64,000 nucleotides of DNA from Pomphorhynchus laevis (lineage: Eukaryota; Acanthocephala; Palaeacanthocephala; Echinorhynchida; Pomphorhynchidae): NCBI GenBank assembly GCA_012934845.2, contig WNNJ02003300.1, positions 496,001-560,000 on the forward strand, written 5' to 3'. The translations under genes were made by a program, and so were the position numbers. The notes under the pieces are model-generated. The model did not search any database. It was given only the letters and a program-made list of their open reading frames with translations, and was not told where the DNA came from. Of this stretch, positions 63,002 to 64,000 are shown piece after piece (the stretch's first letter is position 1; each line of letters starts with the position of its first letter).

Positions 63002-64000
63002 AATCTTTGAATCCTAGGAGGTTTTGGTCTTATGTAAGAAACAACAGAACACTTGTCGCCACAATTAGCTCAATCCAAACGCCAACTGAAACTTTGACCG
63101 ATCCGTCTCTAATCGCCCAACATTTAGCTGATGGCTTCTTGGTACAGGCTTTGACCTCTAACAAACTGCATAACTTTAGTTGGAAGTATGTTCCGGTTGC
63201 TCATCGGTGTTGTGTTCGTCCACTAAGAGTGGATGAGGTGTTGAGCGAGGTTATGAAGCTCGATTCGTTTACATCTCCGGGACCAGACAATATTGCCCCC
63301 TTCCTCGTCAAATCCCTAGCGAACGAACTGAGCAATGATTTAACTATGTTTTTCAGATACAGCTTAGACACATCTTGGATTCCTGACAGTTGGAGGTGTG
63401 CAATTGTGGTGCCTTTTCCCAAAAAGCATCCTGCTTGCTTTTGCACGGACTTTCGGCCCATTAGCTTGACTAGCGTATTCTGCAAACTTTTAGAAATAAT
63501 CATTGCTAGTAGAATCAGGGATCATTTGGATCGTAATTACATATTGGTTGAATCTCAACATGGTTCCAGGATCGGACGTTCATGCCTTACTAACCTACTA
63601 ACTGCGCGTGAAAAATGGGCTGATGCTCTGGGGGCTGGTTTTCAGGTTCATACAGTATTCCTTGATTTTTCAAAAGATTTGGATAGGGTACCACACGACG
63701 GCATAGTGTCTTTACTGTATCACTATGGACTTCATTCATATATTTGTGAGTGGGTCAGGGAATTTCTATCGAATAGGTCCTTCAGAGTTTGTGTGGGGTG
63801 TGTGTTTTTTTATTCGGTAAATATTAATTCTGGCGTACCGCAGGGATCAGTCCTTGGCCCACTGCTCTTTATAATCTTCATTAATGATCTGCTACTCCGC
63901 TTATCATGCTGTCATGTAGCTTTTGCAGACAATCTAAATATTTGGTCGAACATTAGAAGTCCTGCTGATCAAGTATCATTACAAAATAAGCTAAACTCTC
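63002..64000 (+). mobile_element. CR1-type LINE, family D copy 2, cut by window end
   Basis: It starts at the base equivalent to about 15502 of copy 1 and stays nearly identical to the window end. The RT carries the same unusual SKDLDRV and FADN (about 63919-63930) as copy 1, but PHDG where copy 1 has PYDG. Whether it is complete beyond 64000 is unknown. Being 5'-truncated at 63002, it is either a separate insertion or part of a duplicated block. Confidence 0.8.

Overview
The window reads as invertebrate nuclear DNA: AT-rich, with a short 52-bp GT-AG intron, animal-type splicing and ubiquitin-pathway genes, and a dense mixture of animal retroelements. I cannot name the species; an arthropod-like genome is plausible but unproven. 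Only two genes are clearly host genes. One is a CHERP homologue (17894-20278, single exon, SURP + CID + RS + G-patch). The other is a UBXN6 homologue in the same direction (20815-32997, three exons). UBXN6 has a 52-bp first intron and a 10.9-kb second intron packed with repeats.

Left flank (1-17.3 kb): remnants of CR1/L2-type LINEs, a retroelement of the restriction-like-endonuclease (REL) type (3.2-5.2 kb, minus), then a Penelope-like element (PLE) of the permuted, Naiad-like kind with its GIY-YIG nuclease before the RT. That PLE is split at 6551-10424 by a nearly full-length LINE (family B, minus) flanked by a 10-bp target-site duplication (TSD). Two PLE terminal repeats lie tail-to-tail at 11.7-12.5 kb. 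A second REL fragment, another PLE end and a CR1 LINE (family D) follow.

Middle (17.3-34 kb): the two host genes. UBXN6 intron 2 holds several PLE terminal repeats, the best PLE copy (minus, 746-aa frame with nuclease remnant, linker and RT), and a large palindrome made of a ~360-bp satellite. It also holds a small element with inverted ends and an inverted repeat. Both the PLE terminal repeats and the satellite carry GAAA and CTGATGA cores between complementary arms, in the order expected of an open-stem-II hammerhead ribozyme. This is the most interesting signal in the window, and it is a candidate only.

Right flank (34-64 kb): LINE family C, split by LINE family A (copy 2). Two REL-type retroelements lie head-to-tail on the minus strand. 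A degenerate CR1 LINE (family E) lies in two parts, 49.5-50.2 and 57.4-58.9 kb. Between them is a Merlin (ISXO2-like) DNA transposon remnant, itself split by a composite Ty3/Gypsy insertion: two units sharing three 80-bp LTRs within a single 5-bp TSD. Then come a tRNA-derived SINE with a 17-bp TSD, LINE A copy 3, and LINE D copy 2 running off the window end.

The region is best read as two housekeeping genes in a nested transposon landscape whose relative insertion order can partly be read: PLE before LINE B, LINE C before LINE A, Merlin before Gypsy. All family assignments come from motifs read by eye; no database search was possible.
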